This document shows positions 8,880 through 17,146 of a DNA stretch of 64,000 nucleotides, piece by piece. The DNA comes from CABZJG01 sp902512685 (GTDB lineage: Bacteria > Pseudomonadota > Alphaproteobacteria > Rhodobacterales > Rhodobacteraceae): contig CP179201.1 in NCBI GenBank assembly GCA_051201605.1, positions 3,844,001 to 3,908,000 on the forward strand, read 5' to 3'. The notes under the pieces are model-generated. The model saw only the letters and a list, made by a program, of their open reading frames with translations. It had not been told where the DNA came from and did no database searches. Made by a program: the position numbers and the translations under genes. Positions within the stretch are counted from its first letter, which is position 1. The number at the start of each line of letters is the position of its first letter.

Positions 8880-10367
8880 ATGACCCATATCCTCGCCATT
8901 GACCAAGGCACAACATCAAGCCGCGCAATCGTGTTTGATCAGGCCATGACCCCGATTGCCAGCGCCCAAGAAGAGTTTGAACAGCATTTTCCCGCCAGCG
9001 GCTGGGTCGAACATGAGGCCGAAGACCTTTGGTCAACCACGATCTCGACCTGCCGCAAGGCGCTTGAAAGCGCAGGGCTGAGCGCAGGCGACATCGCCGC
9101 CATTGGCATTACCAACCAGCGCGAAACAACGGTGATCTGGGATAAAAACACCAGCGAAGCCATCCATAAGGCGATTGTCTGGCAAGACCGCCGCACAGCC
9201 GATATTTGCGAGGCCCTGCGCAGCGGTGGCCATGAGCCGATGTTCACCGCGCAGACCGGCCTGCTGCTTGATCCGTATTTTTCCGGCACCAAGGTCAAAT
9301 GGATTCTCGACACTGTTGAGGGCGCGCGGCACAAAGCGGCCAATGGTGATTTGCTCTTTGGCACGGTCGACAGCTATCTGATCTGGCGACTGACCGGCGG
9401 GCGCGTGCATGCCACCGATGCCACCAACGCTGCGCGCACGTTGCTTTATGATATCCACCGCGGCGCTTGGAGCCCCGAGATTTGCACCCTGCTTGATATC
9501 CCCATGGCAATGCTGCCCGAGGTCAAGAACTGCGCCGATGATTTTGGCGAAACCGAAGCGGCGCTCTTTGGCGGCGCAATCGCCATTCGCGGTGTTGCCG
9601 GCGATCAACAGGCGGCCACCGTCGGGCAGGCCTGTTTTGAACCCGGTATGTTGAAATCGACCTATGGGACGGGCTGTTTTGCGCTGCTGAATACGGGCGC
9701 CGCGCCCGTGCAGTCACAAAACCGGCTGCTGACCACCATCGCCTATCAGCTGGATGGCAAGCCCACCTATGCGCTAGAGGGGTCAATCTTTATCGCCGGC
9801 GCTGTGGTGCAATGGCTGCGCGACGGGCTAAAAATCATCGGCACTGCGGCTGAGACCCAGGGCCTGGCCGAAGCCGCCGATCCATCGCAGGATTTGGTGA
9901 TGGTACCGGCCTTTACCGGCCTTGGCGCACCCTATTGGAATGCAGAGTGCCGCGGCGCGGTCTATGGGCTGACGCGCAATTCAGGCGCGGCAGAATTTGC
10001 CCGTGCGGCGCTGCAAAGTGTCGGGCTGCAAACCCGCGACCTGCTCGAAGCGATGCGCGCCGACGGGGCCGCAGGGGCGAGCGATGCGGTGCTGCGGGTG
10101 GATGGCGGCATGTCCGCAAGCAACTGGACCATGCAATATCTAGCCGATATTATCGGCGCGCCGGTGGACCGGCCCAAAGTGCTGGAAACCACCGCCATGG
10201 GGGCTGCGTGGCTGGCCGGCATGCAGGTGGGCGTCTATCAAGGTCAGGCCGAATTTGCCGCCAACTGGGCACTTGAGCAGCGCTTTACCCCCAAGATGGC
10301 AGAGCAAGAGCGCGCCGCTGCCTACACCCGCTGGAAATCCGCCGTCGCGGCGACATTGACGGTGTAA
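8880..10367 (+). CDS. glpK: Glycerol kinase
   Basis: Phosphorylates glycerol with ATP to glycerol-3-phosphate, the substrate of GlpD encoded just upstream. It has 495 residues, the normal length for FGGY-family glycerol kinases. The N-terminus LAIDQGTTSSRAIVFD carries the phosphate-binding motif. Further markers are GWVEHEAEDLW, GITNQRETTVIWD, GTVDSYLIWRLTGG and the C-terminal LRVDGGMSASNW. The start has a GGTG ribosome binding site eight bases upstream. It is the second gene of a glpD-glpK operon. Confidence 0.95.
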   Translation: MTHILAIDQGTTSSRAIVFDQAMTPIASAQEEFEQHFPASGWVEHEAEDLWSTTISTCRKALESAGLSAGDIAAIGITNQRETTVIWDKNTSEAIHKAIVWQDRRTADICEALRSGGHEPMFTAQTGLLLDPYFSGTKVKWILDTVEGARHKAANGDLLFGTVDSYLIWRLTGGRVHATDATNAARTLLYDIHRGAWSPEICTLLDIPMAMLPEVKNCADDFGETEAALFGGAIAIRGVAGDQQAATVGQACFEPGMLKSTYGTGCFALLNTGAAPVQSQNRLLTTIAYQLDGKPTYALEGSIFIAGAVVQWLRDGLKIIGTAAETQGLAEAADPSQDLVMVPAFTGLGAPYWNAECRGAVYGLTRNSGAAEFARAALQSVGLQTRDLLEAMRADGAAGASDAVLRVDGGMSASNWTMQYLADIIGAPVDRPKVLETTAMGAAWLAGMQVGVYQGQAEFAANWALEQRFTPKMAEQERAAAYTRWKSAVAATLTV

Positions 10368-10429
10368 CAGGTTTCGCAGAACCGCGGCTAGGCTAAGCGG
10401 TGTGGACTTAAGTCAAGAACTCAGCGTGG

Positions 10430-10882
10430 CTAAACGGGCTTGCCACCCATTTCGTAAAGAGCATTTATGCCTTGATTGAACCCTTCTGAGCTATTCATTT
10501 CGTGCCGTTTGATCTGGCCGTAGGGCATTTGAAGCTGTATCCACTCACGGGTTTGAACTCTGATTTTTCTAGATATTTCAACAAGATTGTACCCAAGAAA
10601 ATGGTGAATGTTGTCTGCATAGGGATTACCGATATACGCTTTTGCCCAATTCTTATTTTCTTCCGTCATTCTAGGTTCGCACTTAACTTGGGTAATCGTA
10701 TTAACAACAATCAAATGGCCTTTTGAAATACAGCGTACGGCAAACTTATCAGCCAATTTCTGCGCACTAATTCCGCTAAAAACTGCCTCTGGATAGCCTG
10801 ACGGTGTTTCCGCAATCCTTGCAACTGGTGCGGGTTGAGAACACGCGGCCAGCAATAAAATTATGGGGATCAGGACTTTCAT
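10430..10882 (-). CDS. Hypothetical lipoprotein
   Basis: A 150-residue protein with a type II signal peptide: MKVLIPIILLLAACSQP, with lipobox LAAC and the lipidated cysteine at residue 15. The acceptor residue after Cys is Ser, suggesting outer membrane rather than inner membrane retention. The mature part (about 135 residues) includes SGYPEAVFSGISAQKLADKF and a segment with a CISKG and CEPRM cysteine pair. I do not recognise the family. Base composition is more AT-rich than the flanking glpK and aminotransferase genes, which fits an acquired patch that also holds the structured repeats immediately upstream. Confidence 0.6.
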   Translation of the reverse strand: MKVLIPIILLLAACSQPAPVARIAETPSGYPEAVFSGISAQKLADKFAVRCISKGHLIVVNTITQVKCEPRMTEENKNWAKAYIGNPYADNIHHFLGYNLVEISRKIRVQTREWIQLQMPYGQIKRHEMNSSEGFNQGINALYEMGGKPV

Positions 10883-11020
10883 AATGGGCTTTCAGTTCAA
10901 TCAATAAGTGAAAGCGACTGGTGTACCACAATTTTGAACAACTTACAATTCGCGCTAAAGAGATCATGTGCGGTTCATTTCACACTTTAAAATTGTGCGC
11001 AATCTGCCTATGTTGGTGGG

Positions 11021-11103
11021 GACGCGGAGCTTATTGAAGGTGTCCGTAAAGGAAGCGTTAAGGGAATTAGCCCCGGTATGTTTATATCCGGTGGGTCCGC
11101 GTC
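11021..11103. repeat. Structured 83-nt element, copy 1 (possible ncRNA or mobile repeat)
   Basis: First of two tandem copies of an 83-nt element. It is closed by a perfect 8-bp stem: GACGCGGA at 11021-11028 with TCCGCGTC at 11096-11103. Inside, three short hairpins can be drawn: UCC-GUAAA-GGA, GUUAA-GGGAA-UUAGC, and CCGG...CCGG around UAUGUUUAUAU. This gives a cloverleaf-like outline. It is 83 percent identical to copy 2 by hand alignment (14 mismatches, no gaps). The strand of any transcript is unknown. It is not a tRNA, since it has no TPsiC or anticodon arm consensus. Confidence 0.6.
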
Positions 11104-11133
11104 GATCATAAACGTTGTAAGCGATTTGTGTAT

Positions 11134-11234
11134 ATTAGTTTTGACGCGGAGACTATAGAATGTGTCCGACAAGGAAGCGTTAAGGTATCTAGCGCCGGTA
11201 TGTTTATATCCAGAGTGTCCGCGTTCAAACTAAT
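11134..11234. repeat. Structured 83-nt element, copy 2, with extended closing stem
   Basis: The core 11143-11225 aligns without gaps to copy 1. The closing stem here is longer. ACGCGGA (11144-11150) pairs with TCCGCGT (11218-11224). After a 2-nt internal mismatch on each side, ATTAGTTT (11134-11141) pairs with AAACTAAT (11227-11234). The inner hairpin GCGUUA...UAGCGC is a base pair longer than in copy 1, and the UCC-loop-GGA and GGUAU...AUAUCC hairpins are kept although loop bases differ. Pairing kept despite loop changes argues for selection on a folded nucleic acid. Confidence 0.6.
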
Positions 11235-11260
11235 AGGATTCGTTAGGGTTTTGATGGGAC

Positions 11261-11288
11261 AGACACGCGCCGATTTGGCGCGTTGTCT
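11261..11288. terminator. GC-rich hairpin downstream of the aminotransferase gene
   Basis: The sequence AGAC-ACGCGCC-GATTT-GGCGCGT-T-GTCT can form an 11-bp stem with a one-base bulge and a 5-base loop. It sits about 33 bases beyond the stop of the minus-strand aminotransferase gene, where a terminator is expected. There is no good T-tract on the minus strand, so intrinsic termination is uncertain. It may simply cap the 3' end of the mRNA or belong with the neighbouring structured repeats. Confidence 0.4.
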
Positions 11289-11320
11289 TACCATTTAACC
11301 GTGCTGGCGCATCCTTTGAC

Positions 11321-12505
11321 TTAAATCCCGCAGTCGATGATGGCTTTGGCCAGAACCGGAATGGTTGCTGAATTCAGGCCAGCGATGTTCAGCCGGCTGT
11401 CGCCCACCATGTAAACCGCGTGTTTTTCGCGCAGCGCGTCCACCTTATCCGAGGTCGTGCCAAGCCGCGAAAACATCCCCCGATGTTCGGCCAAAAACCC
11501 AAACCGGTCCGAGCCGGAAAGCTTGCGCAGCTCATCGGCCAGCTGTTGGCGCAGCCCCAGCATAGAAACCCGCACCTCTTCCAGCTCGGCCTGCCAGTCG
11601 GCGCGCAATTCTGCATCGCTGAGCACCATGGTCACCAGCCGTGCCCCGTGGTCTGGCGGGAACGAAAAGTTCTGCCGGTTAAGATAGGCCAACGTGCCCT
11701 GGTTCAGCGCCTGCGCGCTTTGATTTTGCGACACCGCCATCAAAATGCCGGTACGTTCGCGGTAAATGCCAAAGTTCTTGGAACAGCTGGCCGCGATCAG
11801 ACATTCGGGCAGCGCGCTGGCCAAAAGCCGGGTGGCAGAGGCGTCTTGCTCAAGCCCGTCGCCAAAGCCCTGATAGGCAATATCAATCATCGGCGTGGCG
11901 CCGGTTTTCTGCAAAATCTCAACCACCTGCTGCCATTGCACCGCGTTCAAATTGGCCCCGGTCGGGTTGTGACAACAGCCGTGCAGCAGCACGATATCGC
12001 CGGCTTTCGCCTTTGCCAGATCGGTGCACATCGCGTCAAAATCAACGCCGCGCGTGGCGCTGTCAAAATACCGGTAAGGAACGGTTTCAATCGACAGATG
12101 GCGCAAGATCGACAGGTGGTTCGGCCATGTGGGATCAGACACGAACACCCGTACATCCGGATTGGCCATCTGCGCCATCTCAAAGGCCTGACGCACCGCG
12201 CCGGTGCCGCCCGGCATGGCCGCCGCTGCCACCGCAGCGCGCGGAACCGCACCGCCCAGAACCAGATCAACCATGACATCGGAAAACGCCGGATCGCCCA
12301 CCAGCCCGACATAGGATTTGGTCGTTTCTTGCTGCCAAAGCTGATGCTCGGCGGTTTTAATCGCACGCATCACTGGGGTCACACCATCGGCATTTTTATA
12401 AACCCCAACCCCGAGATCAATTTTCTCGGGCCGTGGGTCCTGCCGATAAAGCTGCACCAGCGCGAGTATTTTATCGGCTGGTTGCGCGGTGAGCGTTTCA
12501 AACAT
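11321..12505 (-). CDS. Aspartate/aromatic amino acid aminotransferase (class I, gamma-like)
   Basis: PLP-dependent transfer of amino groups between aspartate or aromatic amino acids and 2-oxoglutarate. It has 394 residues in the AspC/TyrB layout: N-terminus TLTAQPADKILALVQLYRQD, DLGVGVYKNADG, HGCCHNPTGANL (the NPTG segment) and the Schiff-base lysine in SCSKNFGIYRERTG near residue 245, followed by a C-terminal RLNIAGLNS substrate-arginine region. Its ATG directly abuts the stop codon of sseA, with an AGGAGA ribosome binding site inside the sseA end. The two genes are therefore co-transcribed. AspC-type enzymes can transaminate cysteine to 3-mercaptopyruvate, the substrate of SseA. Confidence 0.88.
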   Translation of the reverse strand: MFETLTAQPADKILALVQLYRQDPRPEKIDLGVGVYKNADGVTPVMRAIKTAEHQLWQQETTKSYVGLVGDPAFSDVMVDLVLGGAVPRAAVAAAAMPGGTGAVRQAFEMAQMANPDVRVFVSDPTWPNHLSILRHLSIETVPYRYFDSATRGVDFDAMCTDLAKAKAGDIVLLHGCCHNPTGANLNAVQWQQVVEILQKTGATPMIDIAYQGFGDGLEQDASATRLLASALPECLIAASCSKNFGIYRERTGILMAVSQNQSAQALNQGTLAYLNRQNFSFPPDHGARLVTMVLSDAELRADWQAELEEVRVSMLGLRQQLADELRKLSGSDRFGFLAEHRGMFSRLGTTSDKVDALREKHAVYMVGDSRLNIAGLNSATIPVLAKAIIDCGI

Positions 12506-13363
12506 TCAGGTCTCTCCTGTTGCGACGGGCACCGTGGGGAACTGCCCCCACTCCGCCCAGCTGCCATCATAAAGCGCGTGGTCGGTTTTGCCCATCTGGG
12601 TCAAAGCAAGGTTAAGAACAGCGGCGGTGACCCCCGATCCACAACTGGTGATCGCAGGTTTGGCTAAATCCACACCGGCCGCTTGGAAAATGGCGCGCAG
12701 CGCATCGGGGTCTTTAAGTGTCCCGTCTTGGGACAGAAGGCTGTAAAAATAAACGTTTTTGGATCCCGGAATATGACCGGACCTAAGCCCTTCGCGGGGC
12801 TCGGGCTCATCGCCGCGAAACCGCCCCGGGGCACGGGCATCAATAATTTCATGATCGCCCAGTTTCGAGGCCGCCGCCACTTGGGTGACATCTTTGACAA
12901 AGTGGTTTTGCCGCCGCACCATCATGTGGCGGTCGCGGATAATCGGAGGCATATCCTCGGTTGGATGACCATCGGCTTTCCATTTGGGAAACCCGCCATC
13001 CAGAACCGCAACATCATCATGGCCCATCAATTTTAGCAGCCACCAAACCCGCGCGGCCGAAAACAGCCCAGCGCCATCATAAACCACCACCTGATGGCCA
13101 TCGCCAACCCCCATGGCACGCATCCGTGATAGGAATTTTTCCACCGGCGGCACCATATGCGGCAATTCCGAGCGGTGATCGCTAATGTCATCAATATCAA
13201 AAAACCGCGCTCCGGGAATATGTGCGGCCTCATATTCGGCCCGTGCATTGCGCTGCATTGTGGGAAGATACCACGAGCCATCCAAAACCCGCAGATCAGG
13301 ATCTTTCAAATGCGCAGCAAGCCACGCGGTGGAAACCAGTGTTTTTGGATCTTCAACTGCCAT
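12506..13363 (-). CDS. sseA: 3-mercaptopyruvate sulfurtransferase
   Basis: Moves sulfur from 3-mercaptopyruvate to thiol acceptors, releasing pyruvate. It is a two-domain rhodanese of 285 residues. The N-terminal inactive domain starts LVSTAWLAAHLKDPDLRVLD, and the C-terminal domain carries the catalytic cysteine in ITSCGSGVTAA, the CGxGVT loop that separates mercaptopyruvate from thiosulfate enzymes. The ATG at 13363 was chosen because the longer frame would run into smpB and the family starts at this methionine. It is the first gene of a two-gene unit with the downstream aminotransferase. Confidence 0.9.
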   Translation of the reverse strand: MAVEDPKTLVSTAWLAAHLKDPDLRVLDGSWYLPTMQRNARAEYEAAHIPGARFFDIDDISDHRSELPHMVPPVEKFLSRMRAMGVGDGHQVVVYDGAGLFSAARVWWLLKLMGHDDVAVLDGGFPKWKADGHPTEDMPPIIRDRHMMVRRQNHFVKDVTQVAAASKLGDHEIIDARAPGRFRGDEPEPREGLRSGHIPGSKNVYFYSLLSQDGTLKDPDALRAIFQAAGVDLAKPAITSCGSGVTAAVLNLALTQMGKTDHALYDGSWAEWGQFPTVPVATGET

Positions 13364-13467
13364 TGGGACCCCCGAATTGTTCTGTTTTGTCCCTACTACT
13401 CTGAGCTTGCGCTGACAAGGGTAGCGGTTAAATTTGCCGCTTGGCTGAGCCTTAGGGCGCGGCGGAA

Positions 13468-13944
13468 TTAGTCGCCATGGCGTAAAAGACGCTGTTTCTG
13501 ACGGCCCCAATCACGCTTGGCCTGATCTGCACGTTTGTCGTGATTCTTTTTGCCTTTGGCGATGCCGATTTTCAACTTCACCTTACCGCGGTGATTGAAA
13601 TACATCACCAGCGGCACCAAAGTCATGCCCTTGCGCTGGGTATCGGACCACAGCTGCGCCAACTCGCGGCGGTTGACCAACAGCTTGCGGCGGCGGCGTT
13701 CTTCATGACCAAAGGTTTTGGCCTGCTCATAGGGCGCAATATACGAATTCACCAACCATAGCTCGCCCTCATCTACCCCGGCGTAGCTTTCGGCGATATT
13801 GCTGCTGTTGACACGCAGGGATTTCACCTCGGATCCAAACAGCGCAACGCCGCATTCAAGATCATCCTCGATTGCATAATCAAAACGCGCACGCCGGTTT
13901 TCAGCAATCACTTTGTAGTTTGGGTCAGATTTAGGAGCAGCCAT
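13468..13944 (-). CDS. smpB: SsrA-binding protein
   Basis: Binds tmRNA and delivers it to stalled ribosomes for trans-translation. It has 158 residues from the chosen ATG at 13944 (MAAPKSDPNYKVIAENRRAR), the usual family start. Markers are GSEVKSLR, NIAESYAGV, LVNSYIAPYEQ and the basic tail KGKKNHDKRADQAKRDWGRQ. An in-frame upstream extension to 14031 lacks conservation. The gene is divergent from the class III aminotransferase gene. Confidence 0.95.
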   Translation of the reverse strand: MAAPKSDPNYKVIAENRRARFDYAIEDDLECGVALFGSEVKSLRVNSSNIAESYAGVDEGELWLVNSYIAPYEQAKTFGHEERRRRKLLVNRRELAQLWSDTQRKGMTLVPLVMYFNHRGKVKLKIGIAKGKKNHDKRADQAKRDWGRQKQRLLRHGD

Positions 13945-14075
13945 GGCTTGGCTGATTACACGGAGTTGGGCGGGCTGTCCATGGTTTGCATGGGTCCTGA
14001 GAACGCTATTCATGCTGGACAGACTCGCCAACGCGGTGCTAGCTTTTGATCAAATTATATTTGGCAGGTGATCCT

Positions 14076-15428
14076 ATGAAAGACGATAACTTCCTCAAAG
14101 AGAATAACGCGCGCCATTTGTGGCATCCTATGGGCCATCCGGCAGACTCGCTTGCCAATCCGCCTAAAATTATCACCGGCGCCGAAGGGGTCAAGATCAC
14201 GGATATCGACGGCCATTCCGTGGTCGATGCGGTGGGCGGACTTTGGTGTGTCAATCTGGGATATTCCAACGATGTGGTCAAAGATGCGATTGCCAAACAG
14301 CTTTATGATTTGCCGTATTACTCGGCTTTTGCAGGCTCCAGCAATCCCCCTGCAATCGAGGCCTCGCTCGCGGTGCGCGAGATGTTTGCCGAAGATGGCA
14401 TGGCCCGGGTGTTTTTCACCTCGGGCGGATCAGATGCGGTGGAAACCACATTGCGGCTGGCGCGGCAGTATCACCGTCTGCGCGGCGAACCCACGCGCAC
14501 CAAGTTTATTTCGTTGAAAAAAGGCTATCACGGCACGCATTTCGGCGGCGCATCCGTGAATGGCAACAACCGGTTCCGGATCAATTATGAACCGCTTTTG
14601 CCGGGCTGTTTTCATTTGCCAAGCCCCTATCCCTATCGCAACCCATATGGCGAAACCGATCCTGCGCAGCTGGCGCAAAACATCGCGGCCGCCTTTGAAG
14701 ACGAAGTGACCTTTCAGGACCCCAAAACCATTGCCGCCTTTATCATGGAGCCGATCCAAGGCGCGGGCGGCGTTATAGTGCCGGATGCTTCATTCATGGG
14801 GCAGATGCGCGATGTCTGCACCCGCCATGGGATTTTGATGATCTCGGACGAGGTGATCACCGGTTTTGGCCGCACCGGCGATTGGAGCGGCGCGCGCCAT
14901 TGGGGGGTCAAGCCGGATATGATGAGTTTGGCCAAAGGCATCACCAGTGCCTATTTTCCGGTGGGCGCGGCGCTGATGAGCGATCAGGTCGCCGAGGTGT
15001 TTGAAAACGACCGCTCGGCGGATGGGGGAATTTTCCACGGCTATACCTATTCGGCGCACCCAGTGGGCGCGGCAGCTGTCACCGCCTGCCTGTCCGAAAC
15101 CCTGCGGCTTGATACCAAATCCAACGCCGCCGCGCGCGGCACGCAGCTTTATCAAGGGGTGCAAAAGCTACAGGATAAATATGATGTGATCGGCGATGTG
15201 CGCGGCGGCGAAGGGCTGATGACCGCGCTTGAGCTGGTGAGCGACCGCGCAGCTAAGACACCGCTGGATATGGCGGCGATGAAACGCGTGCATCAGGCCA
15301 CCTATGAGGCCGGCACCATGGTGCGTCTGGGGATGAACAATATCCTGATGTCGCCGCCGTTAACCATCAGCGAAGCCGAGGTAGAAGTGATTTTATCGGC
15401 GCTAGATGCGGGGCTTGCGGCGGTCTAA
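14076..15428 (+). CDS. Class III (omega) aminotransferase
   Basis: A PLP enzyme of the omega-amino acid:pyruvate / taurine:pyruvate-type subgroup, 450 residues from ATG 14076 (an upstream in-frame ATG at 14046 is less likely; GGCAGGTG precedes 14076). Markers are VVDAVGGLWCVNLGYSN, FTSGGSDAVETTLRLARQYH, the EPIQGAGGV segment, ISDEVITGFGRTG and the Schiff-base lysine in SLAKGITSAYFPVGA near residue 287. The true amino donor cannot be read from sequence: beta-alanine, taurine, hypotaurine, putrescine and others are all used by close relatives. No transporter or dehydrogenase partner is adjacent. Its stop overlaps that of the convergent pseudouridine synthase by four bases. Confidence 0.85.
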   Translation: MKDDNFLKENNARHLWHPMGHPADSLANPPKIITGAEGVKITDIDGHSVVDAVGGLWCVNLGYSNDVVKDAIAKQLYDLPYYSAFAGSSNPPAIEASLAVREMFAEDGMARVFFTSGGSDAVETTLRLARQYHRLRGEPTRTKFISLKKGYHGTHFGGASVNGNNRFRINYEPLLPGCFHLPSPYPYRNPYGETDPAQLAQNIAAAFEDEVTFQDPKTIAAFIMEPIQGAGGVIVPDASFMGQMRDVCTRHGILMISDEVITGFGRTGDWSGARHWGVKPDMMSLAKGITSAYFPVGAALMSDQVAEVFENDRSADGGIFHGYTYSAHPVGAAAVTACLSETLRLDTKSNAAARGTQLYQGVQKLQDKYDVIGDVRGGEGLMTALELVSDRAAKTPLDMAAMKRVHQATYEAGTMVRLGMNNILMSPPLTISEAEVEVILSALDAGLAAV

Positions 15429-15982
15429 GTGCGGCCACCCATGACCTTTTCGTAGGTGCCAGACGCCAAATCGTCCAACGACCACAGCCCTACCTGAGCG
15501 CGAATAAGCCGCAGGGTGGGGAAACCTATGGCGGCGGTCATGCGGCGGACCTGCCGGTTGCGCCCTTCGCGGATGGAAATTTCAAGCCAGCTGTCGGCAA
15601 CGGTTTTGCGGTAGCGCACAGGCGGGGTGCGCGGCCACAATCCGTCAGGCGCAGCAATGCAGCGCGCTTTTGCGGGGCGGCAGGCGCCGTCTTTTAGCAT
15701 AACGCCTTGGCGCAAGGGCATCAGATCACTGTCATTCGGCGCGCCTTCTACCTGCACCCAATAGGTTTTTTCCAGCTTATGCTTCGGGTCTGCAATTTTT
15801 GCCTGCAGCCGCCCGTCATCGGTTAAAACCAACAGCCCTTCGCTGTCGCGGTCCAGCCGGCCGGCCGGATAGATATCGGGAATATCAATATAATCCGACA
15901 GAGTTTGCCGGCTACCGGCTGCGGTGCTGCGGTCCGTGAACTGGCTCAGCACATTGAACGGCTTGTTAAACAGAACAATCAT
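15425..15982 (-). CDS. 23S rRNA pseudouridine synthase, RsuA/RluE type
   Basis: Isomerises uridine to pseudouridine in rRNA. It has 185 residues, beginning MIVLFNKPFNVLSQFTD. The catalytic aspartate is in AGRLDRDSEGLLVLTDDG near residue 46. The C-terminal part contains SWLEISIREGRNRQVRRM, typical of the RsuA/RluB/E/F group. It lacks an N-terminal S4 domain, which together with its length fits RluE (23S position 2457 in E. coli numbering). Its ATG overlaps the asparaginase stop in an ATGA arrangement, implying translational coupling. Confidence 0.85.
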   Translation of the reverse strand: MIVLFNKPFNVLSQFTDRSTAAGSRQTLSDYIDIPDIYPAGRLDRDSEGLLVLTDDGRLQAKIADPKHKLEKTYWVQVEGAPNDSDLMPLRQGVMLKDGACRPAKARCIAAPDGLWPRTPPVRYRKTVADSWLEISIREGRNRQVRRMTAAIGFPTLRLIRAQVGLWSLDDLASGTYEKVMGGRT

Positions 15983-16977
15983 AAGGTCAGGGTGGCCGCC
16001 GGTTTGATCATGCCGGTTTCGATGCCGCGCCAGTTTGTAATCATCGGCGTCATCCATTTTTGCGCCGCCGGATGGTCACGCTCTAGCACCCCAAGCGCAC
16101 ACAGCAGCGCGGCAATGGCCGAATTGCTGGCGCGGGTGTTGCCGTCGGTGATTTTCAAAGCCACCCCAAGGCGCTGTTCGGGCAGGATGGCCACAAACAC
16201 GCCCTCGGCCCCGGTTTTTATTGCCGCGGCGCCCGACATGGCGCGCATCAAATCCGTGCAGGCGCGGCCTTCGCCGGCGACCAGTTCGGGGTGAAGCATC
16301 ATGGCTTCGACCAGTTTGCGCGCCGCCACTGAAGCACTGTCGGCCCGGTCCTGCGCCGAAGCATACCATGCCATCGCCCGCGCCACATCACACAGCTTTG
16401 CGGCAAAATTTGGCGCCGAGCAGCCGTCGATGCCATAGCCCGGACTGGTGGCGCCAGTGGTCATTTCAAAGGCTTCAAGGCAGGCTTTCTGCACCGGATG
16501 TGCCGGATCAATATAGTCAGCTCCGGCGTTTAAATGCTGCGCCAAGGTTAGAAATCCGGTGTGCTTTCCAGAGCAGTTATTGTGCATCTGGCAGGGGCTT
16601 TCGCCGCGGTCGCGCAGTCCGTGGCGTGCGGCTTCATCATTGGGGACCTGCGCACCACAGCGAAAGTCATCATCCGATTTGCCCAGCGCCGCAAGCCAGC
16701 TTTTCACCCGGTCCGTATGGATCGCCGCCCCTTGGTGCGATGCGCAGGCCAGCGCCAAATGCTCGGGGCCAAGCCGATGCGCTTCGGCGGCGCCGGATGT
16801 GATTAACGGCAGCGCCTGGATCATCTTGACCGACGACCGCGGCAGGATGATTTGATCCGGATCGCCCCATGTTTTAACCACCCGCCCTCTGTCATCACAC
16901 ACGACCGCATGACCGTAATGGACGCTTTCAAGAAAGGGTCCGCGCCATATTTCGCTCATAACAACCGGATTTTTCAT
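15979..16977 (-). CDS. L-asparaginase, Rhizobium etli (type II, PF06089) family
   Basis: Predicted to hydrolyse asparagine to aspartate and ammonia. It has about 332 residues, all within the PF06089 fold: RGPFLESVHYGHAVV at the N-terminus, LPRSSVKMIQALPL, ALACASHQGAAIHTDRV, and the catalytic region QMHNNCSGKHTGFLTLA with the SxK pair. YGIDGCSAPNF follows. This family is structurally related to beta-lactamase/glutaminase-type serine hydrolases, not to classical bacterial asparaginases. ATG 16977 or 16959 could be the start; neither has a strong ribosome binding site. Its stop overlaps the start of the pseudouridine synthase gene. Confidence 0.85.
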   Translation of the reverse strand: MKNPVVMSEIWRGPFLESVHYGHAVVCDDRGRVVKTWGDPDQIILPRSSVKMIQALPLITSGAAEAHRLGPEHLALACASHQGAAIHTDRVKSWLAALGKSDDDFRCGAQVPNDEAARHGLRDRGESPCQMHNNCSGKHTGFLTLAQHLNAGADYIDPAHPVQKACLEAFEMTTGATSPGYGIDGCSAPNFAAKLCDVARAMAWYASAQDRADSASVAARKLVEAMMLHPELVAGEGRACTDLMRAMSGAAAIKTGAEGVFVAILPEQRLGVALKITDGNTRASNSAIAALLCALGVLERDHPAAQKWMTPMITNWRGIETGMIKPAATLTL

Positions 16978-17146
16978 CTTTTGCTTCAACTTTCTGCGCA
17001 AATTTATGCCAACAGGGCTTTCGCTAAAACTCTGTTTCAGTCTATTATGCCTTTGTCGAGTTTTTAACCCGGGTCTGCAACAAAAAATGGTGGTCAAGCG
17101 CCATGAGGCCCATGCAAGGATATGTCCAAAGGGACGGAGGCATAAA

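Noticed and set aside
11021..11225. Two repeats with a roughly 40-base spacer, considered as a CRISPR array
   Set aside because: Only two units, 83 nt each and 17 percent diverged, with strong multi-hairpin folding and no cas genes nearby.
11021..11225. Repeats considered as tRNAs or integron attC sites
   Set aside because: No T-arm GTTCRA, no anticodon arm and no CCA; the ends lack the GTTRRRY and RYYYAAC core boxes, and no integrase is present.
11420..12667. A 415-codon plus-strand frame opposite the aminotransferase and sseA genes
   Set aside because: It is antisense to two clearly recognisable enzymes and has no family signature; a shadow of their codon bias.
17006..17146. Longer N-terminus for the IalB-type protein
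   Set aside because: The GGACGGAGG site and the signal peptide both fix the start at 17147.
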